From Paulownia fortunei (lineage: Eukaryota; Streptophyta; Magnoliopsida; Lamiales; Paulowniaceae): a stretch of DNA of 64,000 bases. Location of the stretch: contig CM033124.1 of NCBI GenBank assembly GCA_019321725.1, positions 5,952,001-6,016,000 on the forward strand. The letters are read 5' to 3'. Both the position numbers and the translations under genes were made by a program. Position 1 is the stretch's first letter. The number at the start of each line of letters is the position of its first letter. Under the pieces are notes generated by a model. It was not told where the DNA came from, ran no database searches, and saw only the letters and a list, made by a program, of their open reading frames with translations. Below, in pieces: positions 1 through 13,700 of this stretch.

Positions 1-720
1 CTTGAAGTTATATTTATACATGATGAACTAAATATTTCTTTCTAGAGGATGATGTAACTTTATATGATCCTATGCTTTGAATTCCAAATATTATTAGTTC
101 AAGTTATTCATCTTGTTTATGTTATCTTGTTTAGTATTGCATCTTGATTATTTGGCCATTAATTGAGAATGTTTAATGTATGAGATTCGATACTCAAGAC
201 AGGGAATATTATACATGATCATAAAGATAACATAACTTAGTAATCACATAGTTGAGAAGTTTATGAAACATTTGAAGTTTTGAAGAAGAACTCATTGAAC
301 CTTTGTAGAGTTTTATTCCTGAGTTTTTATAGAGATATAGAAATTCATATTAGAACTCATAATCAATTCGGCATTCGAGAGAGGGAATTGACGGGCTTAG
401 GAATTATTGACTTACATGTACTGTTGATTTAAATTAGTATGTTTTGGAAGGAAGAACATAGGTGATAATTAGGTGAGTCATCCTCTAGAATTTGTTATTC
501 ATAAGGTGTTTATTGTATTACTTCTAAGAACTCTAGTTTTATCTTTGAAATTTTTATCTTATTCTACTTTGTTTAGCAATTATCACTTGATTTTCTAGAT
601 AAAATTAGAACTATTTGAACTACAATACTTGTTGCAATATTTTATTATAATCCTTGTGGATACAATACTCAACTCACCGTTATATTAAATCTTGACACCG
701 TGCACTTGCGATTTGCAAAA
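1..720 (+). mobile_element. Remnant resembling a Tat/Athila-type gypsy LTR or leader
   Basis: No coding sequence is visible. Two short stretches resemble the LTR and leader of plant Tat/Athila gypsy elements as I know them: 'cattcgagagagggaatt' near 372, and a 'ccttgtggatac...' stretch near 652 followed by 'ccgtgcacttgcgattt' near 700. It abuts a gag remnant on the other strand at about 725, so it is probably a separate older or inserted fragment. The left end is outside the window. Assignment rests on remembered motif similarity only. Confidence 0.35.
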
Positions 721-724
721 TATT

Positions 725-1060
725 TCATGATCATACCTTCTCAGCATCATCAATTCGCATATAGTCAAAGATAGTATTCAATTATTTAACCTATTCCTCT
801 ACAACCATAAGATCTGACCCACCAGTAAAATCAACAAGTTCCATATTTCTAAACTTTTCATACACCGTCTGTGAATTATCCTATCGAGCTTATGGTGGAG
901 GAGGTCACTAATTTTGTTCCTGGTTTCTTTGTTACATATTTAGTAATTGTTGTATTTGTTTACCATGCATTATAGTCTATTGTTGAATGAGATTAGTCAA
1001 ATTATTCACCACATTATGATTACTCTCATGATTATCCATTATCTTCCTTTTTGGTGCGAT
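725..1060 (-). pseudogene. Tekay/Del-type gypsy gag remnant
   Basis: Read on the minus strand, this gives broken but recognisable gag sequence: a Glu/Asn-rich start near 1060, then 'MELVDFTGGSDLMVVEE', then an 'FDYMRIDDAEKV' segment. These correspond to the start of the gag capsid domain of chromodomain-bearing Tekay/Del elements (xxPxxFxGGxDPxxxxEW...FDYMxxxDxxKV). In-frame stops interrupt it, including one where the conserved Trp after VVEE would be. It lies just downstream, in element orientation, of the PBS at 1246-1257 and the LTR at 1263-3378, which fits the 5' part of one element running off the left edge. Not functional. Confidence 0.55.
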
Positions 1061-1245
1061 GACCTGATATGCATTGCCCAATCTCATTCAATTTATTAGC
1101 CAATAATAAATGTATAATCATGACAATAACATAAAATAAAATCTAATTAATTAAACATAAAATAAAATAAACAAATAGTTGTCTGAGTTTCCCAGTCAGG
1201 ATGTGTTCATATGCCTTATTCTATCTTCAGGAATGACTAACCTCC

Positions 1246-1257
1246 GCTCTGATACCA
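1246..1257 (-). other. Primer binding site, initiator tRNA-Met type
   Basis: The minus strand reads TGGTATCAGAGC, the complement of the 3' end of plant initiator tRNA-Met and the usual PBS of Tekay-type gypsy elements. It lies five bases inside the LTR that starts at 1263. This fixes that LTR as a 5' LTR and shows the element runs leftward. Confidence 0.8.
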
Positions 1258-1262
1258 CAAAC

Positions 1263-3378
1263 TGTAACAACTCTTAACCTAACTACGGAACCTAAACAAG
1301 CTAATACAGTTAAGTCAAGAAATATTAACTTTTCAACAATACTGGAGTTATGGTTTTAATAAAAGTTCCTCTTTTTTCGCTACAAAAGAAGAACTTGAAT
1401 TCATTTGTTGTTTCATTTCATTTTAAACACACCATATACATAAATCAAAACTGGGTACATCTGTTTACAAAACCATAATAGAGCAGCTTATTTAAAAACA
1501 AACAAAGTTTTCATAATAGGCTACAAAACAGCTCAAAGCATGGCATATGAACAAATCTTTGTCCGAATGCTTTGGAGACTCAATCTACCTCTAAACCTAT
1601 ACATTTGCACCTGCATCACATGAATCTAATAAGCTAAAGGATTAGTAAGGTGAAACTGATGCAATAACAATAGCATACATGCATATCTCATAAATCATTA
1701 AATGCATTATTAAATTTAATAACTTTCATTGATAAATTATTTTTTAGGGTCCTTGAAGTGTGGTACCTAACTAATAGTGATAGATCGTGGTTTTCGAAAT
1801 CAGTCCGTCGATCCCTCCTGCGTCCTTTGCCTAACTGACCATCAATCATGTACCATACTTTCTTTTCTAAAATCTCATTATATTCTTAATAGTATCATGC
1901 TTCATGAACTATAAATGCATCAAACATTACATCATTTGACAAATAATGAAAATCATATTAAAACATGAACAACATTATATGATTCTTGTGATACATCAAA
2001 TGAAAGTTTCAACTTACCTCAAGTCCACTCTGTACTAAGTGAAAAGGTCAATCTCTTTGGAAGATATGATGTGTGAAAGGCCTAACATAATCAAATCATG
2101 TAACTTTCAATATCCTTTTAATAAATCACATAATCTGTTATAATTAAAATCACATGCACTTTTCAATCTTTCATAAACAATTCCATATCAATTAAATAAC
2201 CTTAAAAACAATGCATACTCTATCTTTTACTACTAATTCAAGAAATTAAACATTAGGGCAACCACAAAACATGAACACAATCTGAATTAAAATAATGTAA
2301 ATTTGGTTCTAACTTAAATTGATTCTAACCTTCAATTAAGCAAACTAATTGCTATATTGTTCACAATCATTTATAGGAACTTCCAATTACAATATAAGCA
2401 TTACAAGATCAATAGAAATAAATAAATTAGGCATATTTCATAAGCTATCAATTTTTGCTAGAAACTAACTTAACTAGCTTGGTTTGACTTTAAGTGTAAC
2501 CCACTTAAGTTTTCAATCATACAAAAAGATACTAAAACATGTAACCATGTAAAATACTATAAATTCATGATAAGGAAACATTGAAAAAGAATATACTTTG
2601 ATTAGATTGGAATTAAACTCCAAAATCAATGGTTTTCAAGCTTAAAATGATAGAAACTTGCTCTAGTTTGTGTTATATGGATTCCTATAGATTGAATTCA
2701 ATTTTAGTGAGTATGAGAGTGTAGAAATTTGGGAGAAACTTGGAGAAGAAGGGCTGGTTATTTTTTAGGAGCTTTCACAAGAAAATATGGCTAAAATGAC
2801 TTCTTTGACATTTCAAAGAGAGGTAAGTGGAGGATGATGATTGGTTGAGTCATGCTTGCCGTCTTCTCATGCCAAAGCCACGTTTATCGGCTAAGGAGAT
2901 GACAAAAATTGATACTTTGGTGTTGTAATCAAGTTTAATGTGATTTAGAATGATTTCATGCAACCTAGTCAACCTACAATTCAAATTACACCATTTTGGA
3001 TACTTTTAGTTCTTAGCCAAATGTAATATATTTCAAGAAAATATTTAGGCAAATAATCACTTTAGAATGTAACAAGTATGAAGCAATACAAATAATCTAT
3101 TCCATTACCATTCAACGTATCAATCTTTCTTAATTGAGATACCGAACTTTTCACTGCAAAAATTTACTTAAGTAATATGTTAATCAAAAAATAAAAGTTT
3201 GATCTCATATTTCATGTAGTAGTGCATGTTAAAGCATAAGTAGAGCATATAGTAACAATTATTCATGTTCATGAAATCACGCTATTTGTATGCTATAATC
3301 CAATATTATGTATTGATTAGATGCATATTCATGCAAGATGTTTATTATTGGCTATGCAGGAGATAATTGGGCATTACA
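1263..3378 (-). mobile_element. 5' LTR of a Tekay-type gypsy element (family T1)
   Basis: Plus-strand ends are TGTAACAACTC and GGGCATTACA. The same 2.1-2.2 kb sequence occurs at 61491-63734 (same orientation) and 26168-28367 (opposite orientation). The PBS next to the left end makes this a 5' LTR. Compared with the other copies it lacks roughly 130 bp near position 1795, which accounts for its shorter length. It interrupts the RNase H region of the copia element that resumes at 3379. The partner target duplication and 3' LTR would lie left of the window. Confidence 0.85.
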
Positions 3379-6300
3379 TATTCAGTCTTGGTGGTAGAAT
3401 TCATAATTGTCTCTTATTTAGAACTCTTCCAGTAGACTGTACCATCATTCATGGTCAATATATATCTAGAAATGGTCTTTAAGTTATCTATATCAAACTA
3501 AAAACTAGAATTAGTATAGCCTTTTTGTTTCAATTCTCCAGAGCTGTATACAAGAAAAAACTCCTTAGTTCTTCTCAAGTACTTGAGGATCATCTTTATG
3601 GCCTTTCAGTGTTCCTTAGTTTGATTAGACTTATATCTGCTCATGACACTTGGAGCATATACGACATTCAGCCTCGTACATAGCATACCTTACATTATGC
3701 TTCCATTGGCAGATGCATAAGTTTTGTGAGTCATCCTTTCTCTCTCCTCAGGAGTTTTTGGGGACATAAACCTTGAGAGAGAAATGCCATGACCAATTAG
3801 CAAGATTCCTCATTTTGATTCCTCCATGATAAACAATTTTAGCATCTTGCCAATGTGTGCGTGGATTGTGATAGTCCAATTATCCTGCTAGAACTATCTC
3901 AATAGCTCTTTATTGCCATAATAAAAGATACTTCTCCCAAATCCTTCATGGAGAACAAGTTAGATAACTAAATCTTAGCAGCATCCTTACATTATTCCCA
4001 ATAAGTAGGATATAGTCAACATATAGCACAATAAATGTCACTGTGCTTCTACTAATAGTTTTGTAGGCACAAAATTTATTCGGGTTCTTGTGAAAATCAA
4101 ATGATTTGATTGCCTCATCAAATTGGATGCTCCAGCTTCAGAAAGCCTCTTGAGTTTATAAATGGATCTCTGGAGTTTACAAACATTTTGATCATTCCCT
4201 CTGGATATGAAGCCTTTTGGCTTCCTTATATAGATCTCTTCCTTATTTTCACCATTAAGGAAAGTTGTCTTCAAATTCATGTGCTATATCACATAGTCAT
4301 AATACACCAATATGACTAGTAGTATTTGGATGGATTTAAGCATTGCTACAGGAGAAAAGGTTTTCTCATAATTAATTCCTTGTTTCTAAGCATAACCTTT
4401 CATGGCTAGTTATTCTTTGTAGGTCTCCACCTCTCTATTCACTTGAAGCTTCCACTTATATACCCATTTGCAGCCAATGGGAATTATTCCCTATGGTAGG
4501 TCCACCAAGATCCATACCTTGTTGGAGTACATAGAGTTCGTTTTGAATTGAATGGCATGTTGCCAACTTCTCGAGTTGATGTCAAGCATCGCTTTTCCAT
4601 AAGTTCTCGGATCACTATATATGGGAGATTCTCCTTCTTGTTTTCTAACAAAAGGCCATACCTCTCTAGTAGGTTTGAGATCCTTTCAGATCTCCTAGGA
4701 GGTTGTGTGTTAGAAGGCTCACCCTTAGCTAGTTAGCCCATTACAACATCTGTTGGGAGGTTCTGTGGTTCTTGAACTTTTTCAAGTTCTATGGATTTGC
4801 TATTTCAATGCAATAGAAAGCATAAATTAGATCTCATATCCAATTTATCTCTCCATTGTTGCTTCACGTAAGTAACATACCCACATACCCTAAGGTATGT
4901 GTAAGAGGGTGGTTTCCCACACCATATCTATGGTGTTTTGGACACCAACTTTGACGACACTCTGTTTAATAGATATATTGCCGTCTCTAGAGCATAACCC
5001 TAGAATGAAAGAGGAAGTCCAGTGAAACTCATCATCGATTGAACTATGTGTAACAACTTCTAATTCCTACACAACTCCACTAAGTTGAAGAGTAGTATGA
5101 GAGGTCCACTAAGAGAGAAACTCTTTCTTTTTTTAGATAATCAAGAAAGTCTGTACTCAAGTATTTACCTCCTCAATCAGATCGAAGAGCTTTGATACTT
5201 AGCTCAGTTTGTTTCTCCACTTCATATATCGATTCCTTCAATTTTTCTAAGGTTTCAGATTTATACCACAAAAGTAGACATAACCATACCTAGAATAATC
5301 ATCGATAAAGGTTATGAAATAAGTATGGGTCCCACGAGCACTAACACTTAGTGGCCCGCAAACATCCTTGTGGATAAAATCCAACAAATCTTTGGCTCGC
5401 TCCACTTATCCAACAAATAGTGATTTGGTCATCTTTTCTTTAGGACATGATTCACATGTTGACATTCCTTGATCATTCGGAAGATCAAGCAATTGGGCCA
5501 ACTGGCGAATTTTCTTCTCAGAGATGTGACCTAATCTTGCGTGTGCTATAAGCATTGGGAACTATGATTATATAATTTTTTTTATTTTGTTGAACGTGGA
5601 GAAATGAGTTATGGAGAGTAATAGAATATAAACCATTCATCATATGCCATAGGTAATCAAAACTGAATCTTTAAAAGTGGAATAGTTTCCATATTTTATT
5701 ATAAAAGGTAAAACCTTCTCCATGTAAAATGGAAATGGAGATAATATTATTAACTATCTCTAGAATATAAAGATAATTATTTAAAACTAAAACAACTCTT
5801 TTTCCTATAGCTAAGTTGATTGTTCCTATTGCTAATGCAACAACCTTTGCTCTATTCCCAAGCTACAGGACTCTCTCATCTACTTAGCTTTCTACTTATT
5901 GCCATCACCTGAAAATCATTACAAAGATGACATCTACAATCGGTATCTAATACCTAAGAAGCATCGTTGACTGATAAGTTAACTTCAATAAAATAAATAC
6001 TAAAACTCTTCAAGCTCGCAAGGTATTTTTTACAGTTTCTCTTCTAATACCCAGGTTTGCCATTGTAATAGTATTTATCATCGGCTTTATTGGAACATTT
6101 CAAGACATCACTAGTTGTCTTCATGCTATTGGCCTTTGAGGAATATTTTCCCTTCCCCTTCCCCTTTTCTTCTTAGGCTTTGCAACCTTAGAGTTGCAAG
6201 ATGATGTAATAAGCATGATTGGCTTGTCCTTTTTATTGTAGACTTGGCAGTCTTTAACATGTTTATCAACTCTGCAAGGCTATTTTCCATCTTATGCATG

Positions 6301-6760
6301 TTGAAGTTAATAAGAAAGGTGTCAAATGATGGAGATAGAGACTACATGATAAGATTCATATAGAGTTCGTTATCCATAACAACTTCTAGGAACTCGAGCC
6401 TTCTATTAGGTCTATCATCTTGAATTCATGGTCATAGACTGAAGAGCCCTCCGTCATTCAAATCCTGAAAAGCTCTTTCAAGATCTAGTATCTCACATAC
6501 CTAGTATGTTACCATACAACTCTAGTAGTGAACATAGATATTAAGCACATAAGCATGTACATCATATTACCTCTGCAATTCGTTAGACATTGATGCTATC
6601 ATATAGCATCATACTTTCAGATCATCATCAACTTATTATCAACATTCTGCAAGCCCTTCCTCGGTCCCATCTCTTCTCAAATTATACAATAATCTTGAGA
6701 TTCCTAAGATAATCGACAAAATTGGGTCCAGTTAATTTATCAGTGTCCAAAATTAAAGTA
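3379..6760 (-). pseudogene. Ty1/copia polyprotein remnant (copia-A)
   Basis: A degenerate copia gag-pol on the minus strand, in normal 5' to 3' order. Gag starts near 6750 (LTGPNFVDY...). A CCHC knuckle near 6010-6070 has lost its first cysteines (NGKPGY...KRNCKKYL). A protease-like segment (WVLDTDCRCHLCND) lies near 5910-5950, integrase at about 5500-4800, and reverse transcriptase at about 4500-3700 (KTTFLNGE...EEIYIRKPKGF near 4260). The catalytic YVDD reads YVDY near 4020. RNase H is cut at 3379 by the T1 LTR. Many stops and frameshifts show it is dead. It is the same family as 59040-64000, and the two align through pol. No copia-oriented 5' LTR was recognised at its right end. Confidence 0.88.
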
Positions 6761-7084
6761 AGTGGATTTTTGGCCACTTTTATACATAATCTACAAAAAT
6801 CAAAATGAGGCAGAAAAAGAGCATTCTATCAAAATATTTTCATTTATAACAAGGCCTTTCGTTACAAATGTCTTCAACTATTTTATTCGAATTCTATCAC
6901 TCTCAATGGTAATTCGGGAAATCATATTCCTAGTGGTCTTAAGGCCCAATCAATATATTGTATGCCTCGATTTTATGAGCCCATAAAATATATTGATAGG
7001 TGATTAACTTTTAACGATTGTATCTTCATACAACCCTCAAGGTGTTTTGTCTCACTTCTCCCCATATACCCTAATTTTATGAGC
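6761..7084. other. Non-coding junction between copia-A and an L-family LTR
   Basis: No gene is visible. The stretch joins the copia gag start to sequence aligning with L-family LTRs from about 7085. The first ~150 bp of the L LTR are missing. A 16-bp direct repeat, 'attttatgagcccata', occurs at 6970-6985 and 7074-7089, the second copy at the point where L similarity begins. Confidence 0.5.
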
Positions 7085-8156
7085 CCATACGAGGCATGGT
7101 TGCACATATGACTGCTACCATGAAACATACCTCTAATGCTTTGGTCTTAAATGAGTTTCGAGTCAAGGGATTTTTGAGATGGGATATCAAATAGCCTAAT
7201 AAGACTTATGCATATGATGTATGCTCGTAAAATGAGAATGTCTCATTCTAGAGGCATTAGGGCAGTAACACAAGTGCACGTGTGTGGGTGATTGTTAGAT
7301 AATAAGTATACTAAACTGACCTACAAAAAATTCATAGTTGGAAAATATATTTATTGAATTAAGAATCTCTATGTTACGATAGTAACTGAATAGTCCTTTG
7401 ACTTGAGACACCATAGTAATCTTGTATGTATCATGTCAAACTTTGATTCATTCTCTAATTGCCTGATAATCATAAAGGGATTATATTGGGTATTACATTT
7501 ATACATATAAAGGTTAATGAGTGGCCAACAAAGGATCCGTTACTTATTTGGTAAAACAAGTGAATCTTTTATATTTTCATAGTTCGTGACTCTAAAATCC
7601 TTGGCCAATGTATGATGAATGTCAGAAAAGGTTTTCTAACAATTTATCAAGAGTCACTAGAACTTAAAATGGAATCATAGTTATTGAGTCGATTAGGGTT
7701 TTGACTTTTATCGATACTCTCGACTGAATTGGGAGATTAGTTGATGGAATGACCTTACATGCATAGTATTCGTAATTGAAATAGGCTTACTTGCTATTTT
7801 ACCTAAGACTAGTTTGCCATGATTACCTGTTACATGTTTTCATGGATAGTGAGGTTCTGGAATTAAAGAGTTAATTCTGAGCATATTAATTAATTAAATT
7901 AATTAATTGAAATAATTATTATTTATAAGTTGCAAATGTTGTAAGCCCACTACTAACTTAGTAGTGAATCTAATGGGTCACAAATAATTTGGAATGAATG
8001 ACAACAAGTCTAAAATTAATTTAAAGACTTGGATATAATTAATAAATTAATTAATTAAGGATTAAATTAATTCAAAATAGTTGAGTTAATTATCCAATTG
8101 AGTAATAAGATTATTTAATTGGACCTAATAAGATTGGGAATCCAAATTAGAGTAAA
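7085..8156 (+). repeat. L-family LTR, left part (5'-truncated, split by Tekay element)
   Basis: Aligns in order with 51440-52500 of the L solo LTR: the 'gaggcatggttgcacata' block, the 'gatccgttactta'-like block and the AATTAATT-rich middle. Its continuation lies at 17755-18726 beyond a 9.6-kb insertion. The true LTR start (TGTTAGAGTAG...) is not found here. Confidence 0.75.
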
Positions 8157-10778
8157 TGTAATACCCACTACTCAACAACTATATATAAAATATAATTTGA
8201 CTTGATAAAACTTGTGTGTACGTGTGATATTTTTTTTTGGTAACACTTTAAAAAAAGATAAATCATTTTTATTATGCACAATCCTATTTAAAATACTTTC
8301 TCATATATGTCCTGTATATAGCAGGATCAATATTTATATAAAAACACAACACCAACGACGATCACAATATTTACATACATGTTTATAGTAAAGTTTTAAA
8401 ACCGAAATATAGTACAAGTCTCAAAATAGAATACAATAGAATCATAATATAACAAGCTTACAAAATAGCCCAACAAGTCATCATCCATGTACACACTCCC
8501 TCAGACACCTACAAGAGCTCTAACAGTTGACCAACCAGTAAAAGATGCTTTAAGCATCGTCGTGCTTACCAACAATGCATAAGCTGTATGAGCTAATGCT
8601 CAGCAAGTAAAGATTATGAATGTCAAAGAATAATGCACAATATCAAGTCATTCATCTCAAAATGCTATGCCACAATACAATTCCATGCATTAAAATATTT
8701 ATCTCAAAATTATTTCTTTCTTAGGCACCTAACCAATGCTTCTATGCCATGCACCGTAAAAGAGCTCTGCATACCACCATATTCTAATACCACAATGAAA
8801 ATTCATGCATACTCATAAGCATGCAAATCCATGCACGCGAACATGCAAATCCATGCATGTTTCGGTGCACTAGTAGTGGTTAACATAATATTTTTCTTAC
8901 TTAGAATCATGTCGTGCAATGCAAAATTTATCACAATGCTCGTATATGATGTATGCACGTGTCAATGCCCATGTATGTATGCTCAATAGATATGAATGAT
9001 AATAACGCATGCCTACTGCTATAAACATATGATCTATGATATTACATATAAATCACATATTTACTATGTCTATGCATTGTAGTTGCAAATGAATCTTTAC
9101 TTACCTTTCACTTGGTTGGTGGCTCAATCAAGATTTATTTAGTATTCCTCTCCAACCTTAGATATAAAATAGCCTGTAATATTACCCAACATCAAGCACC
9201 ATTCACAATTTGGCAAGTTGAAAGCACAAAATCTCATACTAAGATCTTAAACACCAAGCTAACTAGGTAACAAACAAGCTTTCATAAACTAGAACCCAAT
9301 ATAGTCCCTCAAATACCTTAATTTCTCATCTTAGATACGTGTAAACATCATATAATTGAAGTACTATAACTCTAATAGCATGTACCTAATTGCTAACAAT
9401 CAAAGCAACATGTATAGGCTGAAACATGCTAGGTTATCAAATGAGACAGATTCATATTTTCATATTTTCCTACTGTCCAATTTAGTTGCATGCTAACTTT
9501 GACATCCTTAAACATATCCAATCACTCCAAAATTTTTACCACATTTAGCTAACATGTAGAAAAATACAATAATATTTTATAATTTCTTAAAATCACTAAT
9601 TTACCTCAGTAAAACCAGCCTAATTATCACTGTACCAAAATTGCAAGTTCTTTCATGATAGTTCTGAGTGTCTCTTTAAATATAAAACCATATTTTTATT
9701 TATAACCTCTCCACCTAAACTCATATATAGACACATATATGGTGAAATATATAAGTTTTAATCAAGTTATTATACATATATAAATCTTTAAAAACAAAAA
9801 CCAGCAAGTATACAGTTTCTGTCACTATTGATTTCTATTGCGATTTTGCAACTAAAAATCACTCTTTTGTGAATTATAAGATCTTAGATAACATCCTAAC
9901 ATTATTATAAACAATAATAGAATTTTTAAAATCATAAAACCTCAAACAATTCAAGAATTGAAATCAAAACATGAGTTAAGCTCACCTATGCTCAATTTTA
10001 AGTTTCTACTTGCTCCTCCTTACTTCCCCTTACTTCACTTTTTTTCTTCACTTAGAATCACTTGGGAGCAACTTATAAAATTTAATATGGAGGTTTTGGA
10101 GGTGAAATAGTTCATAAAAAAGTTTTTGGTCATGGTTGAAGGATAGAAATGAAGAAAGGTTGAGATGGTAACTTGAGATGGCAAAGCTTGAGGTGTCAAG
10201 TGGCAGTTCAAATATGATGCTGCACACACCTTATACAGTTGCAATCTAGAGTTTCTCATATTATTAGATAATAAATTCTACCTTAAGTTCTTAATCGTTC
10301 ATTCGATCTCTAAACCGATTGGCATCCAATTCTCAAATGATTGCTTTGTTTGCATTCCTAAAATCATATGCACATATTGACCTTGTAATATGATACTTAA
10401 TCATATCATATCATGTCCAATATCCCAAGGATGTTAATTTACAAATATATACTTTTGAAATAACTTGATCAAATCAAATTAAACCATATAAACTTACTAG
10501 TAACACTTTTAACACTTCTAAAAATTATAACGTGTAACTTAGTAACATTCATCATATTGATACTTAATTTTCTTCTTATCTCAATGTAGAATTGACCATT
10601 TAGGTTAGGGGATTCAAGAATCAATACCGCGTGAGAGCATCAAAATTAAGTTTAATGATTAAAAATGCCGCATAAAATAAAATGAATTATATGATGTCAA
10701 TATAAATGTAAATAGCATGCAATTAACATGTAATGCATGAATCATATTTGGCGAGTAGTGAGAGGTTCGGGTATCACA
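8157..10778 (-). repeat. 3' LTR of element C
   Basis: Plus-strand ends TGTAATACCC and GGTATCACA. Near-identical in layout to 15106-17754, with scattered substitutions and small indels. Because the element is on the minus strand, this left copy is the 3' LTR, as the adjoining PPT confirms. Confidence 0.92.
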
Positions 10779-10794
10779 TGCTCTCCTCCTTATA
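10779..10794 (-). other. Polypurine tract of element C
   Basis: The minus strand reads AAGGAGGAGAGCA immediately before the LTR start (TGTGATACCC). This is the expected place for the plus-strand primer of reverse transcription. Confidence 0.75.
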
Positions 10795-10799
10795 AAAAT

Positions 10800-13700
10800 T
10801 TCATCCCCAAAATTTTACTTACCGAAAAAGTTCAAGATACTTAGTTCTCATTTCATCCTCCCTTTCTAAAGTGGCCTCTTCTACCGATTGGTTTCTCCAT
10901 AACACTCTAACCAATTGAATCTATTTATTTCTCAATTATTTCACTTCTTGTAACAAAATCTGTACAGGCTTTTCTTCGTAGCTCAAATTTGCCTTTAATT
11001 CTACTGCTTCATTCTTCAGAATGAGAGAGGGACTAGCAATATATTTCCTCAGCGTAGACACATGAAATATATTGTGTATTTGGGACATAGATGCCGGTAG
11101 ATCTAATCTGTAAGCAACATCACCAATTCTTTTAATTATAGAGAATGGGCCAATATATCTAGGGCTCAATTCCCTTTCTTCCCAAACTGCATGATGCCCT
11201 TCATTGGTGCTACTTTTAAAAACACATGATCTTCTATCGCAAACTCCAGCGCCTTTCTTCGTTGATCTGCATAACTTTTCTATTGATTTTGGTCAGTTTG
11301 CATTCTTTATCGAATCTATAACACAACTTATGTCATCTCTCGAATCATATCTGGGCCCAAAAGTTTCTTCTCACCAACTTCATCCCAGTGTATTGGAGAC
11401 CTACACTTTTTTCTATACAATGCTTCATAGAGAGCCATTCCAATGCTAGTCTGATAGTTGTTGTACGAAAACTTTACCAAAGGTAGGAATTTACTCCACT
11501 GACCTTGGAAGTCTATTACACAGGCTCTAAGCATATCCTCCAATGTCTATATTGTTTGTTCAACGATAACCCAAATAGTATCATGACCCTTAGTAGCCTT
11601 TGGCAAACCAGTTACGAAATTCATGGTGATCATTTCCCATTTCCATTCTGGAATAAGTAGAGGTTGCAAAGTCCCACGGGTCTTTGATGTTCAGTCTTTA
11701 TCTGTTGACATGTTAGACATTGCACCACATACAGGGCGATGTTCTTTTTCATACCTGGCTACCAATAATTCATTTTCAAGTCTCTATACATCTTGGTAGT
11801 CTCGAGATGCACTAAATTATGGGTTGAATATGCCTTTTTTCAAATGTCTTCCCGAATCTTATCAATATTTTACACACAAAACTGCCATCTAAATTGTAAA
11901 ATATCATTCTGATTCATTTCAAATTCATGAGACTTCCCTGAACAAACATCTTTTCTCATCTTGATGAGATGTTCATCATCTCGTTGCCCCTGTTTGATCG
12001 TATCAATTAGTATAGGCTGAAGTATCAGGGCTGTCAACTTTGCCTCTATTACTCCTATCTATAAAATCTCTATATTCATTTTTTGCAACTCATTCAAATT
12101 CGGTTTCTGGATTAAAGCCATAACTATTGTACTTTGTGCTGGATTTGTGGCTCAACGCATCAGCTACAATGTTGGCGTTATCGTGGTGGTAATTGTTCAC
12201 ACAATCATAATCTTTTACCAGATCTAGCCATTTCTATTGCCACATATTCAACTCTTTATATGTGAAGAAGTATTTGTGGCTCTTATGATCCGTATAGATT
12301 TCGCACCATTCACTATATAACATTAAGCGCAAATACTACAGTAGCAAGTTTCAAGTCATGCATGGTATGTGTCACTATAAATTATGAATCCTCCAGTACC
12401 TGATGAAATTGAGAGAATAGGTACTGATGTTAACCTCTTTTTCAGCTCCTGGAAACTTCCCTCACACATATCCGTCCATCTAAACATCACCATTTTTCTT
12501 ATTAATTATGTTAATAGCATAACAATCTTGGAGAATCCTTCCATGAATCTTCGGTAATATCTAGTTAAACCTAGAAAACTGCACAGCTTCGAAGGATTAG
12601 TAGGCTATGTCCAGTTATTAAGAGCTTCAACTTTACTTGGATTTATTGATATTCCTGCTCCTAATATAACATGTCCTAAGAATACCACGCGATCCAACCA
12701 GAACTCGCATTTCTTGAATTTGGTGTATAACTGCTTCACTTTCAAGACCTCCAATACTTGTCTTAAATATGTGGTATGCTCTTTTTTAGTTTTAGAGTAA
12801 AGCAGAATATCATCGATGAACACAGTAATGAATTTATCCAGAAACTCCTTAAACACTCTGTTCATCAGATCCATGAATATTGCTAGAGCATTAGTCAATC
12901 AAATGGCATCACCAAAAATTCATAGTGCTGATATCTTATACTAAATGCCATCTTGGGAATATCATCTTCCATTATGTTCAGTTGATGGTACCCAGAGCTT
13001 AAGTTAATCTTCAAAAATATTGTGGCACTCTAAAGTTGGTCAAATAAATCATCGATTATGGGTAACAGATACTTAATCTTAATTATGACCCTATTCAACT
13101 CTCGATAATCAATGCACAGTCTCATGGTGCCTTTCTTCTTACGTATAAATAGAACCAGTACTCCCCAAGGTGAAAAGTTCGGTCTGATGAATCCCTTGTC
13201 CAACAACTCCTGCAATTGTATTTTCAATTATTTTAACTCTAAGGGAGCCATTCTGTGTGGAGTTTTAGAAATTGGAGACGTTCCTAGTTGTATGCCAATA
13301 ACAAACTCTATTTTGCGATCTGGTGGTAATCCCAGAAGATCATCAAGGAATACTTCAGTATATTCCCACACTAAGAGTTGGTGGGTGTTGTTCAATACTC
13401 ATGACACTCACCAAGTACCCATCATAACCAGCATCGAGTAACCGTTGTGCCTTCACTGTTGAAATCACAGGGAATCTAAAATTTTTCACAATGTTGGCAA
13501 ATGTGAGACTATTTTCCAGAAAGTTGAAATATCACTATCTTTTTCTTACAGTCGATAGTAGTCCCATACTTTAATAGTCAATCTATGCCCAAAATGACAT
13601 TGTAATCATTCATATCCAGCACAATCGAATCAATATATAATTCTCTATCTTCAACAGGTATATCACAAGCTGTCAAAACTCGATTAGTTTATCTAGCTCT

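Noticed and set aside
7900..8120. AATTAATT-rich tracts (also about 38440-38880, 52200-52560, 55310-55490 and 58740-58990) as a replication or matrix-attachment element
   Set aside because: They occur at the same place in each L-family LTR, so they are an LTR feature and not a separate element.
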